From GWA2-49-15 sp964359085 (GTDB lineage: Bacteria > Bdellovibrionota > Bacteriovoracia > Bacteriovoracales > Bacteriovoracaceae): a DNA stretch of 29,698 bases. A program made the position numbers and the translations under genes. Where the stretch lies: NCBI GenBank assembly GCA_964359085.1, contig CAYHRT010000015.1:1-29698 (forward strand), given 5' to 3'. Below are positions 7,440-14,360 of this stretch, one piece after another (the first letter of the stretch is position 1; each line of letters starts with the position of its first letter). The notes under the pieces are model-generated. The model made no database searches and was not told where the DNA came from. It was given only the letters and a program-made list of their open reading frames with translations.

Positions 7440-7480
7440 ATTTTGTTAACCCACGTAGTTAACGAAAAGAGCCTGGCACC
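7424..7480. repeat. Long imperfect extragenic palindrome (GGTGCCAGGC ... GCCTGGCACC)
   Basis: GGTGCCAGGC (7424-7433) pairs perfectly with GCCTGGCACC (7471-7480). Inside, TTTTGTTAAC (7441-7450) pairs almost fully with GTTAACGAAAA (7458-7468) around a 7-nt loop. The layout of nested stems resembles a REP/BIME-type element. It lies between convergent genes and could also end transcripts in both directions, though there is no strong T-run. Confidence 0.6.
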
Positions 7481-7515
7481 AAATACCAACCACCAAATAC
7501 CAAATATACCAAATA
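7478..7515 (+). repeat. Short degenerate tandem repeat, ACCAAATA x4
   Basis: ACCAAATA occurs at 7478, 7492, 7499 and 7508 in a 38-nt low-complexity stretch. It starts where the right arm of the palindrome ends and lies just beyond the stop of the - strand gene. Confidence 0.55.
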
Positions 7516-7532
7516 TATGTAGTAAGTATTAA

Positions 7533-9023
7533 TTAGAGGTTTAGGCAGCGTATGAGTTCATCTAGTGAAGTTTTTCCTTGAGCTGCGTTCTCGCTTCCTC
7601 TGATTAAGAATGTTTTAAAGCAAGGGTCTAATTTCTTAAGTATAAGATTGTCAAAGTGTTTGTCTTTTAAGATTGCATCTTTTACTTTAGATGTAACGGT
7701 TAACACTTCTTCTAAAGCAAATCTACCTTGATACCCATCCACACATTTTGGACAGCCCTTCGGTCTATAAAACGGAGTAGATTCTATAAGCTTGGCTGGG
7801 ATTGGCCCATGCTCTGTCAATTGATCAATCTGCGTTTTTGTTGGCCTGTATTTTTGCTTGCAATGAGGGCAAAGCTTTCTTATTAAACGTTGAGAGATAA
7901 TCATTTTTATGCCTTCAGCAATAATACCCCTTTTGCTAGAAAATAAAGCTAATATTTTTTCTAGAGAATCGAGAACACATTGACATTGAAAAGTACCAAT
8001 TAATAAATGGCCACTGTTTGCAATATCTATCCCCATTTCTACCAATTTATCACTATCGTCAAATTCGCTCACCATAATTACATCAGGGTCAGTCCTCATT
8101 ATTGACCGAAGTCCATTTACGTAGTCGAGTCCATGTGTTTTATTAATTTGAGTTTGCGTTGCCCAGGGGATGACAACTTCTATAGGATTTTCAATGCTTG
8201 CAATTTTCATGCTTGGGCCAGCTATTTCTTTTAAAAGAGATAGCATTAGAGTGGTTTTACCATGACTCGGGGGTGACGATACAAGAATCAACCCATAGGA
8301 AAGATTTATTGCTTGTTTTATTCTCTTTACGTTTTGTGGGTCAAAGCCAAAGTTTTCAATATTCATTCTATCTAACATGATATTAACATTTAAAAGGCGG
8401 GCAGTTAATGCTATCCCGTAATAACTAGGGGTAAAGCTTATCAAAAAATCAATTTTTTTATTTGGTAAGGATGTTAAGATTTCACTTAGATTGTATTGAA
8501 TCCTCCCATCTTGTGGTAGCAATTTTTGGTGTAAGTCACATTGAGAAAGTGACATCCACTTTTCTATAATACCTTGTACTTGATCGTGCTCAAAGGTAAC
8601 GATTGTTTTAAGCATTCCTTGAATACGAAAACGAATAACACCGATGGGGCCTTGCCCAATATCATCTATAGTAGACGATAGATGTATGTCTGTAGCATCG
8701 ACAAAATTAGCAGCCACGACAGTCAACAGGCATAATTTTTCTAACAAGTCGCAATTTATATGAGACATGTTCAGTTTTTTGTCTGTGTGTTTACCAATAT
8801 ATGATTCAAGCTGATCTAAGATGGGTCCTAAGTCTCCCTTAATCTTTATCTCAGGTCCCTCTCCCTTCAACAGACGCTCAATATCCTTGGTATAAAATCT
8901 CCACTGACGGCCAACCTTTGTTCCCTTAATCCTTCCCGACTTTAGCCAACGATAGAAAGTGGGTTTTGATATTTGTAGGGTTTCAATTGCTTCTTCTATA
9001 TCCATTATTTCTTTCTGTTCCAC
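7533..9023 (-). CDS. Helix-turn-helix (excisionase/MerR-type) fused to GspE/PilB-family secretion ATPase
   Basis: Start is GTG at 9023, chosen for the GGAG 6 nt upstream. Residues about 7-55 form an excisionase-type winged HTH (DIEEAIETLQISKPTFYRWL, then GTKVGRQWRF). After a linker comes a GspE-like N2 region: DATDIHLSS (109-117), a VIRFRIQG strand and LLPQDGRIQY. The ATPase core follows, with SSPPSHGKTT (249-258; Walker A keeps GKT but its first Gly is Ser), IENPIEV, LRSIMRTDPDVIMVSEFDD (305-323) and SGHLLIGTFQCQ, where the family normally has the His-containing TLHTN. CPHC (385-388) and CPKC (424-427) form the zinc-binding pair of GspE/PilB. No pilus or secretion partners are nearby. The gene is visibly more AT-rich than its neighbours and lies between direct repeats, suggesting transfer. 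Function unknown; possibly a DNA-bound ATPase. Confidence 0.85.
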   Translation of the reverse strand: MEQKEIMDIEEAIETLQISKPTFYRWLKSGRIKGTKVGRQWRFYTKDIERLLKGEGPEIKIKGDLGPILDQLESYIGKHTDKKLNMSHINCDLLEKLCLLTVVAANFVDATDIHLSSTIDDIGQGPIGVIRFRIQGMLKTIVTFEHDQVQGIIEKWMSLSQCDLHQKLLPQDGRIQYNLSEILTSLPNKKIDFLISFTPSYYGIALTARLLNVNIMLDRMNIENFGFDPQNVKRIKQAINLSYGLILVSSPPSHGKTTLMLSLLKEIAGPSMKIASIENPIEVVIPWATQTQINKTHGLDYVNGLRSIMRTDPDVIMVSEFDDSDKLVEMGIDIANSGHLLIGTFQCQCVLDSLEKILALFSSKRGIIAEGIKMIISQRLIRKLCPHCKQKYRPTKTQIDQLTEHGPIPAKLIESTPFYRPKGCPKCVDGYQGRFALEEVLTVTSKVKDAILKDKHFDNLILKKLDPCFKTFLIRGSENAAQGKTSLDELIRCLNL

Positions 9024-9104
9024 AATTTCTCCAATGTTTGCTTTGTCATATTGTGAGTATCGTATAAAACAAAATAATGTAAATCCAAAAAGCTATAATC
9101 ACTA

Positions 9105-9180
9105 TGATAAAATTGATAATATGTTTATATTCAAGTAGTTCATGTGGATAATGATAAGGCTATTGATAATTTTGTGATAA
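9105..9180. repeat. Cluster of TGATAA motifs upstream of the HTH-ATPase gene
   Basis: TGATAA occurs at 9105, 9114, 9152, 9164 and 9175, with a GGATAA at 9146: six related hexamers in 76 nt with spacings near 9-12 nt. The rest of 9024-9194 is AT-rich and has no gene. The cluster lies in the probable promoter region of the - strand HTH-ATPase gene and could be its operator or an iteron-like set. AT-richness makes some chance matches likely. Confidence 0.4.
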
Positions 9181-9194
9181 TTTCTATGGGCAGT

Positions 9195-9306
9195 GAGTGC
9201 CGGCCGACTTTTTGGACTACATACGATATTTTTTCTGACTTTATTTGCAAAAAGAAACATCCCAATTTTCTACCAAGATTCCCCCGATTCGCTTCTAATT
9301 TTTCTC
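9195..9306 (+). repeat. Dispersed repeat, copy 3 of 3 (right flank of HTH-ATPase cassette)
   Basis: Starts GAGTGCCGG like copy 2. The 42 nt at 9215-9256 are identical to 7321-7362, followed by CCCAATTTTC and CCCCCGATTCGCTTCTAATT as in copies 1 and 2. Homology ends at about TTTTTCTC (9306), inside the last codons of xdhB on the minus strand: the xdhB stop and final residues are read from repeat sequence. Three bases (CGT) present in the other copies are missing near 9280. Confidence 0.85.
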
Positions 9307-11526
9307 AGATATTAGAGCAAGAATTTGTTCACCAGTGGCAGGCGATTGCAAAGGAATTATTTTGTCAATATAACGAACTCCAATAGCGCGTTTAATGGCG
9401 GTCCAAACAGAGATCCCCAATACAAAAGGGGGTTCACCCACCGCCTTTGAGGCATGGACATTGACTGAGTTCGTGTGATTTTCAATAAAGGAAATATTAA
9501 AAACCGGGGGAGTATCTTGAACCGAGGGAATTTTGTAAGTTGTGGGTGAATGGGATAAGAGATGACGTTTTCCATCGTACACCAGTTTTTCAGTTGTCAC
9601 CCAACCCATGGCCTGAGTAAACGCTCCAATCACCTGCCCTCTATCTATGCCCGGATTAATAGAACGCCCAACATCCATAAGGATATCTACCCGTAGAACT
9701 TTATTTTCCCCAGTATATTCATCAATTTCAACTTCTGTAACGGCCGTACCCATAGTGAAATAATTAAAGGCCTTGCCTTTGCCGCTATCTTTATCAAAAT
9801 CTAAACCTGGAGTTTTATAATGAGCATATTCTCCAAGTGAAAGACGCTCTAGATAGGCCTTCTTGATCAGATCAGTCCATGGCAAGGACTTGTCTAAACT
9901 TTGTAATCTCTGTTTAATTTTTGAGGCAGCTTCAAGGACCGCGGCCCCATTTAAATCCGCACCCGAGCTCGCTGCCGTAGGGGATGTATTATGATTTTTT
10001 TCGGTCGAAGTGGGCATCACGCGTACCATACTGGTGGGTATGCCAAAAGTATCGGCCACAATTTGGGCCAGCTTGGTATTTACTCCTTGCCCCATTTCTG
10101 TCGCACCAGTAGAAACTTGAACGGTGCCATCGACGTGCACATTCACCAGGGCATTGGCCTGATTTAAGAAGCGTGCGGTAAAGGCAATGCCAAACTTAGT
10201 GGCGGTCATCGAAATACCACGCACTTTTCCCGAGTGTTCGCGATTGAAAGCTTGAATCTCTCTACTGCGTTTTTCATAATCAGAAATTCTGTAAAGTTCA
10301 TCAAATAAAAAAGGTAACTGATTATTATCTACACTCTGGCCATAAGGAGTCATATTGCGTTCTTTGGTCCCATAACAATTGGCACGCCTAACTAAAAATG
10401 AATCCTTTTTCAAATAGATCGCAATGTCTTCCATAATGGATTCCATGGCCATATTACCCTGAGGAGCTCCGAAACCACGAAAGGCGGTATTCGAGTGGTT
10501 ATTGGTACGACAAGCTGCAGCCTTGATTTCAATATTGGGAACATAGTATGCGCCATCAAGGTGGAACATGGCACGCTCTAAAATAGAAGGCGATAGATCG
10601 GTATAGGCCCCACCATCAGAGTAAATTTGAGCGCACAAAGCGATCAGCAATCCTTTATCATCAAACCCAACTTCGTAATAAATTTTAAATGGATGACGTT
10701 TTCCGGTTATTTTCATGTCCTCATCTTTCGTAAGCACACAACGTGTCGGTCTCTTTAATTTTGAAGCCACCAAGGCCGCATAGGCAGCGAAGGGGGCCGC
10801 TTGACTCTCCTTTCCTCCGAATCCTCCGCCTAGACGTTTAACTATGCTGACGACATCGCAGTAACGAAGGCCGAGAGCATGCGCCACAAGATGCTGCGTC
10901 TCTGTGGGATGTTGTGAAGAAGAATGGATTTCAAACTGCCCATTTTCCAAGGGATAGGCGATGGCCGCCTGATTTTCCAAATAGAAATGCTCTTGCCCCC
11001 CACATTCAAAAACTCCCTTGAGACGATTGGGAGATTTCGGCAAGGCCTGGGACACATCACCTTGGACAAAGGGATGGGCCACATAGATAAATTTCTGAGA
11101 AACAATGGCTTCATCAATGGTAAAGATACTGGGAATTTCCTCCATTTCAATTTTTATCAGTTTCCGCACGACAGGTAGAGACAATCTATCTTTGACAGCA
11201 ATCAACAGAATCGGCTCATCCATATAGGATACGATAGGATCGGCCAGGAGTGGTTGCTCCTCTACAATAGTCCCCCATACGTTTTTATGAAAATCCCGAC
11301 CACGATAAATTCCCAAGACATCGGGATGCTGTAACGCTGCTTGCACGTCTATTTTTTTTATCTTTCCATGGGCCACAGATGACGTCACAATTCCAACAAA
11401 GACTTCGCCTTGAACCTCAGGTCTATCGTCGATAAATATACTTTGCCCTGTGACGTGAGTGACCGCCGAATCATGCGGAACTTCTTCACCCACACTACCT
11501 ACACTACCAATACTACCGACGCTCAT
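9295..11526 (-). CDS. xdhB: Xanthine dehydrogenase, molybdopterin-binding subunit
   Basis: XdhB holds the molybdenum cofactor and oxidises hypoxanthine/xanthine to urate in purine breakdown. The 743-aa protein has RLGGGFGGKE with Glu240, ERAMFHLDG with Arg318, NTAFRGFGAPQG with Phe352, and KAVGEPPFVLG with Glu698. Their spacing matches the bovine active-site residues Glu802, Arg880, Phe914 and Glu1261, so the substrate pocket looks intact for purines. TGATEMGQGVNTK and TSPTAASSGADLNG are further cofactor-site segments. Its ATG overlaps the xdhA stop (ATGA), implying coupled translation. Two oddities: the N-terminus carries an extra Gly-Ser/Val repeat between MSVG and EEVPHDS, and the last codons and stop lie in a dispersed repeat. 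No xdhC or other purine catabolic gene is in the window. Confidence 0.95.
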   Translation of the reverse strand: MSVGSIGSVGSVGEEVPHDSAVTHVTGQSIFIDDRPEVQGEVFVGIVTSSVAHGKIKKIDVQAALQHPDVLGIYRGRDFHKNVWGTIVEEQPLLADPIVSYMDEPILLIAVKDRLSLPVVRKLIKIEMEEIPSIFTIDEAIVSQKFIYVAHPFVQGDVSQALPKSPNRLKGVFECGGQEHFYLENQAAIAYPLENGQFEIHSSSQHPTETQHLVAHALGLRYCDVVSIVKRLGGGFGGKESQAAPFAAYAALVASKLKRPTRCVLTKDEDMKITGKRHPFKIYYEVGFDDKGLLIALCAQIYSDGGAYTDLSPSILERAMFHLDGAYYVPNIEIKAAACRTNNHSNTAFRGFGAPQGNMAMESIMEDIAIYLKKDSFLVRRANCYGTKERNMTPYGQSVDNNQLPFLFDELYRISDYEKRSREIQAFNREHSGKVRGISMTATKFGIAFTARFLNQANALVNVHVDGTVQVSTGATEMGQGVNTKLAQIVADTFGIPTSMVRVMPTSTEKNHNTSPTAASSGADLNGAAVLEAASKIKQRLQSLDKSLPWTDLIKKAYLERLSLGEYAHYKTPGLDFDKDSGKGKAFNYFTMGTAVTEVEIDEYTGENKVLRVDILMDVGRSINPGIDRGQVIGAFTQAMGWVTTEKLVYDGKRHLLSHSPTTYKIPSVQDTPPVFNISFIENHTNSVNVHASKAVGEPPFVLGISVWTAIKRAIGVRYIDKIIPLQSPATGEQILALISEKN
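11488..11517 (-). repeat. In-frame 9-nt tandem repeat in the xdhB N-terminus
   Basis: On the coding strand, GGTAGTATT, GGTAGTGTA and GGTAGTGTG follow each other directly and are trailed by GGT, encoding a GSI-GSV-GSV run. XdhB proteins normally pass from the start almost directly into the PHDSAxxHVTG region, so this looks like a length-variable insertion that preserves the frame. Confidence 0.65.
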
Positions 11527-12998
11527 CGGGCACCCCGTTGGGGTGGCACGTCACCCATTTTCAAAAGCAAGTTCTGACATAGCAGTAAACGATACTCATG
11601 TGAACCGCGCACGTCGCTGATGGGTTGAATCAAAGTTGACAACATCTTTGAGGCCTGAACAAAAGTATCCGGCTGCCATGGTTTCCTGGTTATAAATTCT
11701 TCAATGGCATTTTGCCTGACCACTGTGGGTGCCACTCCTCCAAGTGCCAAAGAAAATTTTTCAAACACGCCATCTTTCAAAGTATAACGGGCAGCAAACG
11801 TAACCGTGGCGATGTCTAAATCTTTCCGACCTGATACCTTGTAGAGTCGATACTGTTCGTTATTATCTTTCGGCCTGGCAAGACGAATGCCTGTGATAAT
11901 TTCATCTGGACCCATATTGAGTTTTTTGTAATCTAGGAAAAACTCGTTAACGTTCAATAAGCGCCGACCTCTGACTGAAGTCAGCTCAACTTCGGCTTCA
12001 GCAACCAGTAAAAAGGGTATGCTATCTCCGACTGGAGAGGCATTGGCCAAATTCCCCACTAAGGTGGCCATATTTTTAATTTGCTGTGAGGCAAAGAGGT
12101 GAAGTAATTTTGAAAATTCAGGAAAAGATTGGCCTATTATCTTTTCAATTCTAGTAATTGTTACTCTGGTTCCAATCTCAAAATATTCATTTCTATCTTG
12201 CACTTTGTATTGCTCAAGAATATTTTGCAAACTCAAAAGACGCTTTGTTTGATACCTGTCTTTATTAACCAAGACGCCTAAATCAGTGGAGCCTGCGATC
12301 AAGCGGATATCAACAAATTTTTCTTTGAGATGCAAAGCATCTTCCAAACTCACGGGAAGATAAAGGATTTTATCTCCAGATACGATCTCGACAGGAACAG
12401 TGGCGCTGGCCGCGAAATCATTCAAAATATGATCGTCGTGATACCGGGCACTGATTCGCGTAATCTTAGAAATATTTAATTCAGTCGCGGCCTGTAAAAT
12501 TGGCGCATGCCCGGTACAGCGACACAAATTACCAGTGAGATAACTTTGTACATATTTCATGGAGATTTTCTTGTGCCCATCACCTTTGAGAGCATCCACC
12601 ATCCCAACAATCGAGCAAATAAATCCTGGAGTGCAGTAACCACATTGGGCCGCGTGATTTTTGACGAAAGACTCCTGTGCCGGATGGAGTTTGCCATTTT
12701 CTGCGATACCTTCAATCGTTATGATGTGGGCAAGATCGAGATTGTGAAGAAAGGCAATACAAGAATTAATCGCATTAAAATGTAAATAAGCGAGTCCAGA
12801 GCATTGAGCTTCTTGATAACGGCCCACTAAAACCGTGCAAGCACCGCAATCACCTTCTGCACAGACGACCTTGGTACCCGTCAGTCCCCTTTTTCGACGT
12901 AAAAAAGTGGCCAGATCAAGAAAGACCTCTTCCCCCCGAACTTCAACGCGTTCTCTATTGATATACAAAAGAACATAATCACGCTTCATAGACGTCAT
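11523..12998 (-). CDS. xdhA: Xanthine dehydrogenase, 2Fe-2S/FAD subunit
   Basis: XdhA takes electrons from the molybdenum site through two 2Fe-2S clusters to FAD and on to NAD+. The plant-type ferredoxin domain shows CAEGDCGAC (Cys46, Cys51, Cys54) and Cys80; the second, helical cluster domain shows CGYC (Cys119, Cys122) and CRC (Cys159, Cys161). All eight ligands are present. The FAD domain (about 205-380) has LIAGSTDLGVLV and IKNMATLVGNLANASPVGDS, followed by the CO-dehydrogenase flavoprotein C-terminal fold. Its 491 aa is a usual size for the fused XdhA. The chosen ATG at 12998 lacks a good Shine-Dalgarno; Met4 (12989) is an alternative. It is the first gene of the xdhA-xdhB pair, divergent from a small exported protein. 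Confidence 0.94.
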   Translation of the reverse strand: MTSMKRDYVLLYINRERVEVRGEEVFLDLATFLRRKRGLTGTKVVCAEGDCGACTVLVGRYQEAQCSGLAYLHFNAINSCIAFLHNLDLAHIITIEGIAENGKLHPAQESFVKNHAAQCGYCTPGFICSIVGMVDALKGDGHKKISMKYVQSYLTGNLCRCTGHAPILQAATELNISKITRISARYHDDHILNDFAASATVPVEIVSGDKILYLPVSLEDALHLKEKFVDIRLIAGSTDLGVLVNKDRYQTKRLLSLQNILEQYKVQDRNEYFEIGTRVTITRIEKIIGQSFPEFSKLLHLFASQQIKNMATLVGNLANASPVGDSIPFLLVAEAEVELTSVRGRRLLNVNEFFLDYKKLNMGPDEIITGIRLARPKDNNEQYRLYKVSGRKDLDIATVTFAARYTLKDGVFEKFSLALGGVAPTVVRQNAIEEFITRKPWQPDTFVQASKMLSTLIQPISDVRGSHEYRLLLCQNLLLKMGDVPPQRGAR

Positions 12999-13181
12999 AG
13001 TATGCCGCGAATAACCAGAGATGGCAAAGGTAGGTGTCCTAACGTATCAAAACTGCACAAGATTAATGACCGACGTTAAGAGAACATAATTTTTATATGC
13101 CTGAGAAATTTTGAAGGTATTTGAGCAAAGTCCATGATAAAAGCAGCAAAGTTAAAAGCAGCAAAACTTTGGGGACTCCGT

Positions 13182-13502
13182 ATGATTTTGAAAATCATAT
13201 TTTTAAGCTTGTCTTTAAGCTTCTCTTTAGCAACGTTAACCTCCTGGGCCAATGACGAGAGTAATAGCGAAGCACAAGTCATCGGGCAAGTATCTCAAGT
13301 CGTAAAGATTGTGGATGGTTGCAGTGTCAAGATAGGCGCATTTAGATACTACCGCGAACACATTCTCCGACCACTCTATCAAGATGAAGTGCTGAGGCAA
13401 GAAATTTTTCTATCCGTTCGCCAGTGTAGCGGGCTACGTGTTGGTGATGAAATTTCTGGAGTCCTTATTGCGGACGAAGATAGTATTATTCTCGAAGACT
13501 AG
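13182..13502 (+). CDS. Small exported protein of unknown function
   Basis: A 106-aa protein beginning MILKIIFLSLSLSFS with a clear signal peptide and a likely cut after TSWA. The mature part (about 85 aa) has two Cys (VDGCSVKIG and RQCSGLRVGDEI) that may pair and a predicted small beta-rich fold, perhaps OB-like, judging by alternating VIGQVSQVVKIV and GDEISGVLIADEDSIIL. An in-frame ATG at 13134 would add 16 residues (MIKAAKLKAAKLWGLR) encoded by a 15-nt tandem duplication (13139-13168). I prefer 13182, where GGGGA lies about 7 nt upstream, but both are possible. Its stop TAG shares the bases CTAG with the convergent nitroreductase stop. No function can be given. Confidence 0.6.
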   Translation: MILKIIFLSLSLSFSLATLTSWANDESNSEAQVIGQVSQVVKIVDGCSVKIGAFRYYREHILRPLYQDEVLRQEIFLSVRQCSGLRVGDEISGVLIADEDSIILED

Positions 13503-14293
13503 ACTTCTTTGATGAAATTTTTTGCAGGGAATCTGATTTGAGCGCCATAAATACCACCTTTGGCCCGCTTTCCAGCAGAAATCACCATGACAGGAACAGC
13601 ATCACACGGAAGCTTTAAGAGACAACGTAATCGTGCACTATCATATCCTTCCATGGGGCAGCTATCATACCCCTGTGCCCTCAAGGCCAACATATAGTTC
13701 TCACAGGCAAGCGCAGTACTTTTTACGGCCCATATCTTTAAGTGTGTTCGACTTGTCGGTTCACGGGGTATGGCCCGAAACCACCCGAGAGACCACACCA
13801 GACCTTTTTTAACCAGTCCTAAGACACCCAAAGGTCCTTGACCATAGACATAGGGAACTAATTTTTCATAGTAATCTCGTGCTGCTGCTGGAACTTTGAT
13901 GGCGGCCTTTTCATTTTCATCAAAGATTTTTAGCATCTCCTTTCTGGCCCAATTCCAAGTATTGGTTCTGGCCACGGCAACCACTAATTCCTGGGCGGAT
14001 TTCGCTGCCGGCTGGCCCAAACAGGCCTCTACCAACTTTGCTTTTTTATCGGGGTTTTTTACCCAATAAAATTCCCAACATTGCAAATTAGATGAATTAG
14101 GTGCGAGCAGGGCCGCATCTAAGGCTCGCCTCATGACAGCTTCAGGGATGGGGTCCTTAGTATACAAGCGGACGCTTCTTCGGGATCGAATAACTTTAAA
14201 AAATTCTTCGCCATCAATTACCGGAGCTACCTCATCGTAGTCAAATTTTGGCGGGTCAGTAAAAACATTAGTTTTGTTATCCGGCCTTGTCAT
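13499..14293 (-). CDS. Nitroreductase-family flavoprotein
   Basis: A 264-aa member of the FMN-dependent nitroreductase superfamily, NAD(P)H-dependent enzymes that reduce nitro compounds, quinones or other electrophiles. Visible are the N-terminal FMN-phosphate-binding FFKVIRSRRSVRLYTKDPIP, the AALLAPNSSNLQCWEF motif, and the C-terminal ALACENYMLALRAQGYDSCPM and VPVMVISAGKRAKGG segments. I start it at the ATG 14293 because AGGA lies 6 nt upstream; an in-frame reading from 14347 would run through the terminator-like dyad. Substrate cannot be told. It lies downstream of rubrerythrin on the same strand and under the shadow of OxyR, so a role in oxidative or electrophile stress is a reasonable inference. 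Confidence 0.85.
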   Translation of the reverse strand: MTRPDNKTNVFTDPPKFDYDEVAPVIDGEEFFKVIRSRRSVRLYTKDPIPEAVMRRALDAALLAPNSSNLQCWEFYWVKNPDKKAKLVEACLGQPAAKSAQELVVAVARTNTWNWARKEMLKIFDENEKAAIKVPAAARDYYEKLVPYVYGQGPLGVLGLVKKGLVWSLGWFRAIPREPTSRTHLKIWAVKSTALACENYMLALRAQGYDSCPMEGYDSARLRCLLKLPCDAVPVMVISAGKRAKGGIYGAQIRFPAKNFIKEV

Positions 14294-14307
14294 AAATATT
14301 CCTATAG

Positions 14308-14351
14308 TAGAATGATAAACCATCCGCACACGCGGATGGCCCGTCATTCTA
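14308..14351 (-). terminator. Two-step dyad between rubrerythrin and nitroreductase genes
   Basis: Perfect inner stem CCATCCGC (14320-14327) / GCGGATGG (14332-14339) with a 4-nt ACAC loop, and a perfect outer stem TAGAATGA (14308-14315) / TCATTCTA (14344-14351), separated by a 4x4 internal loop. It begins 9 nt beyond the rubrerythrin stop. On the minus strand the inner stem is followed by GGTTTATC, a poor T-run. It could be a weak or partial terminator or a regulator site upstream of the nitroreductase Shine-Dalgarno. Confidence 0.6.
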
Positions 14352-14360
14352 TTAATTCTT

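Noticed and set aside
9144..9386. 80-codon + strand ORF
   Set aside because: It runs through the TGATAA cluster, repeat copy 3 and the antisense of the xdhB 3' end, with no ribosome site and no family-like pattern.
14294..14347. Upstream extension of the nitroreductase
   Set aside because: It crosses the nested dyad and lacks a ribosome site, while AGGA is 6 nt before 14293.
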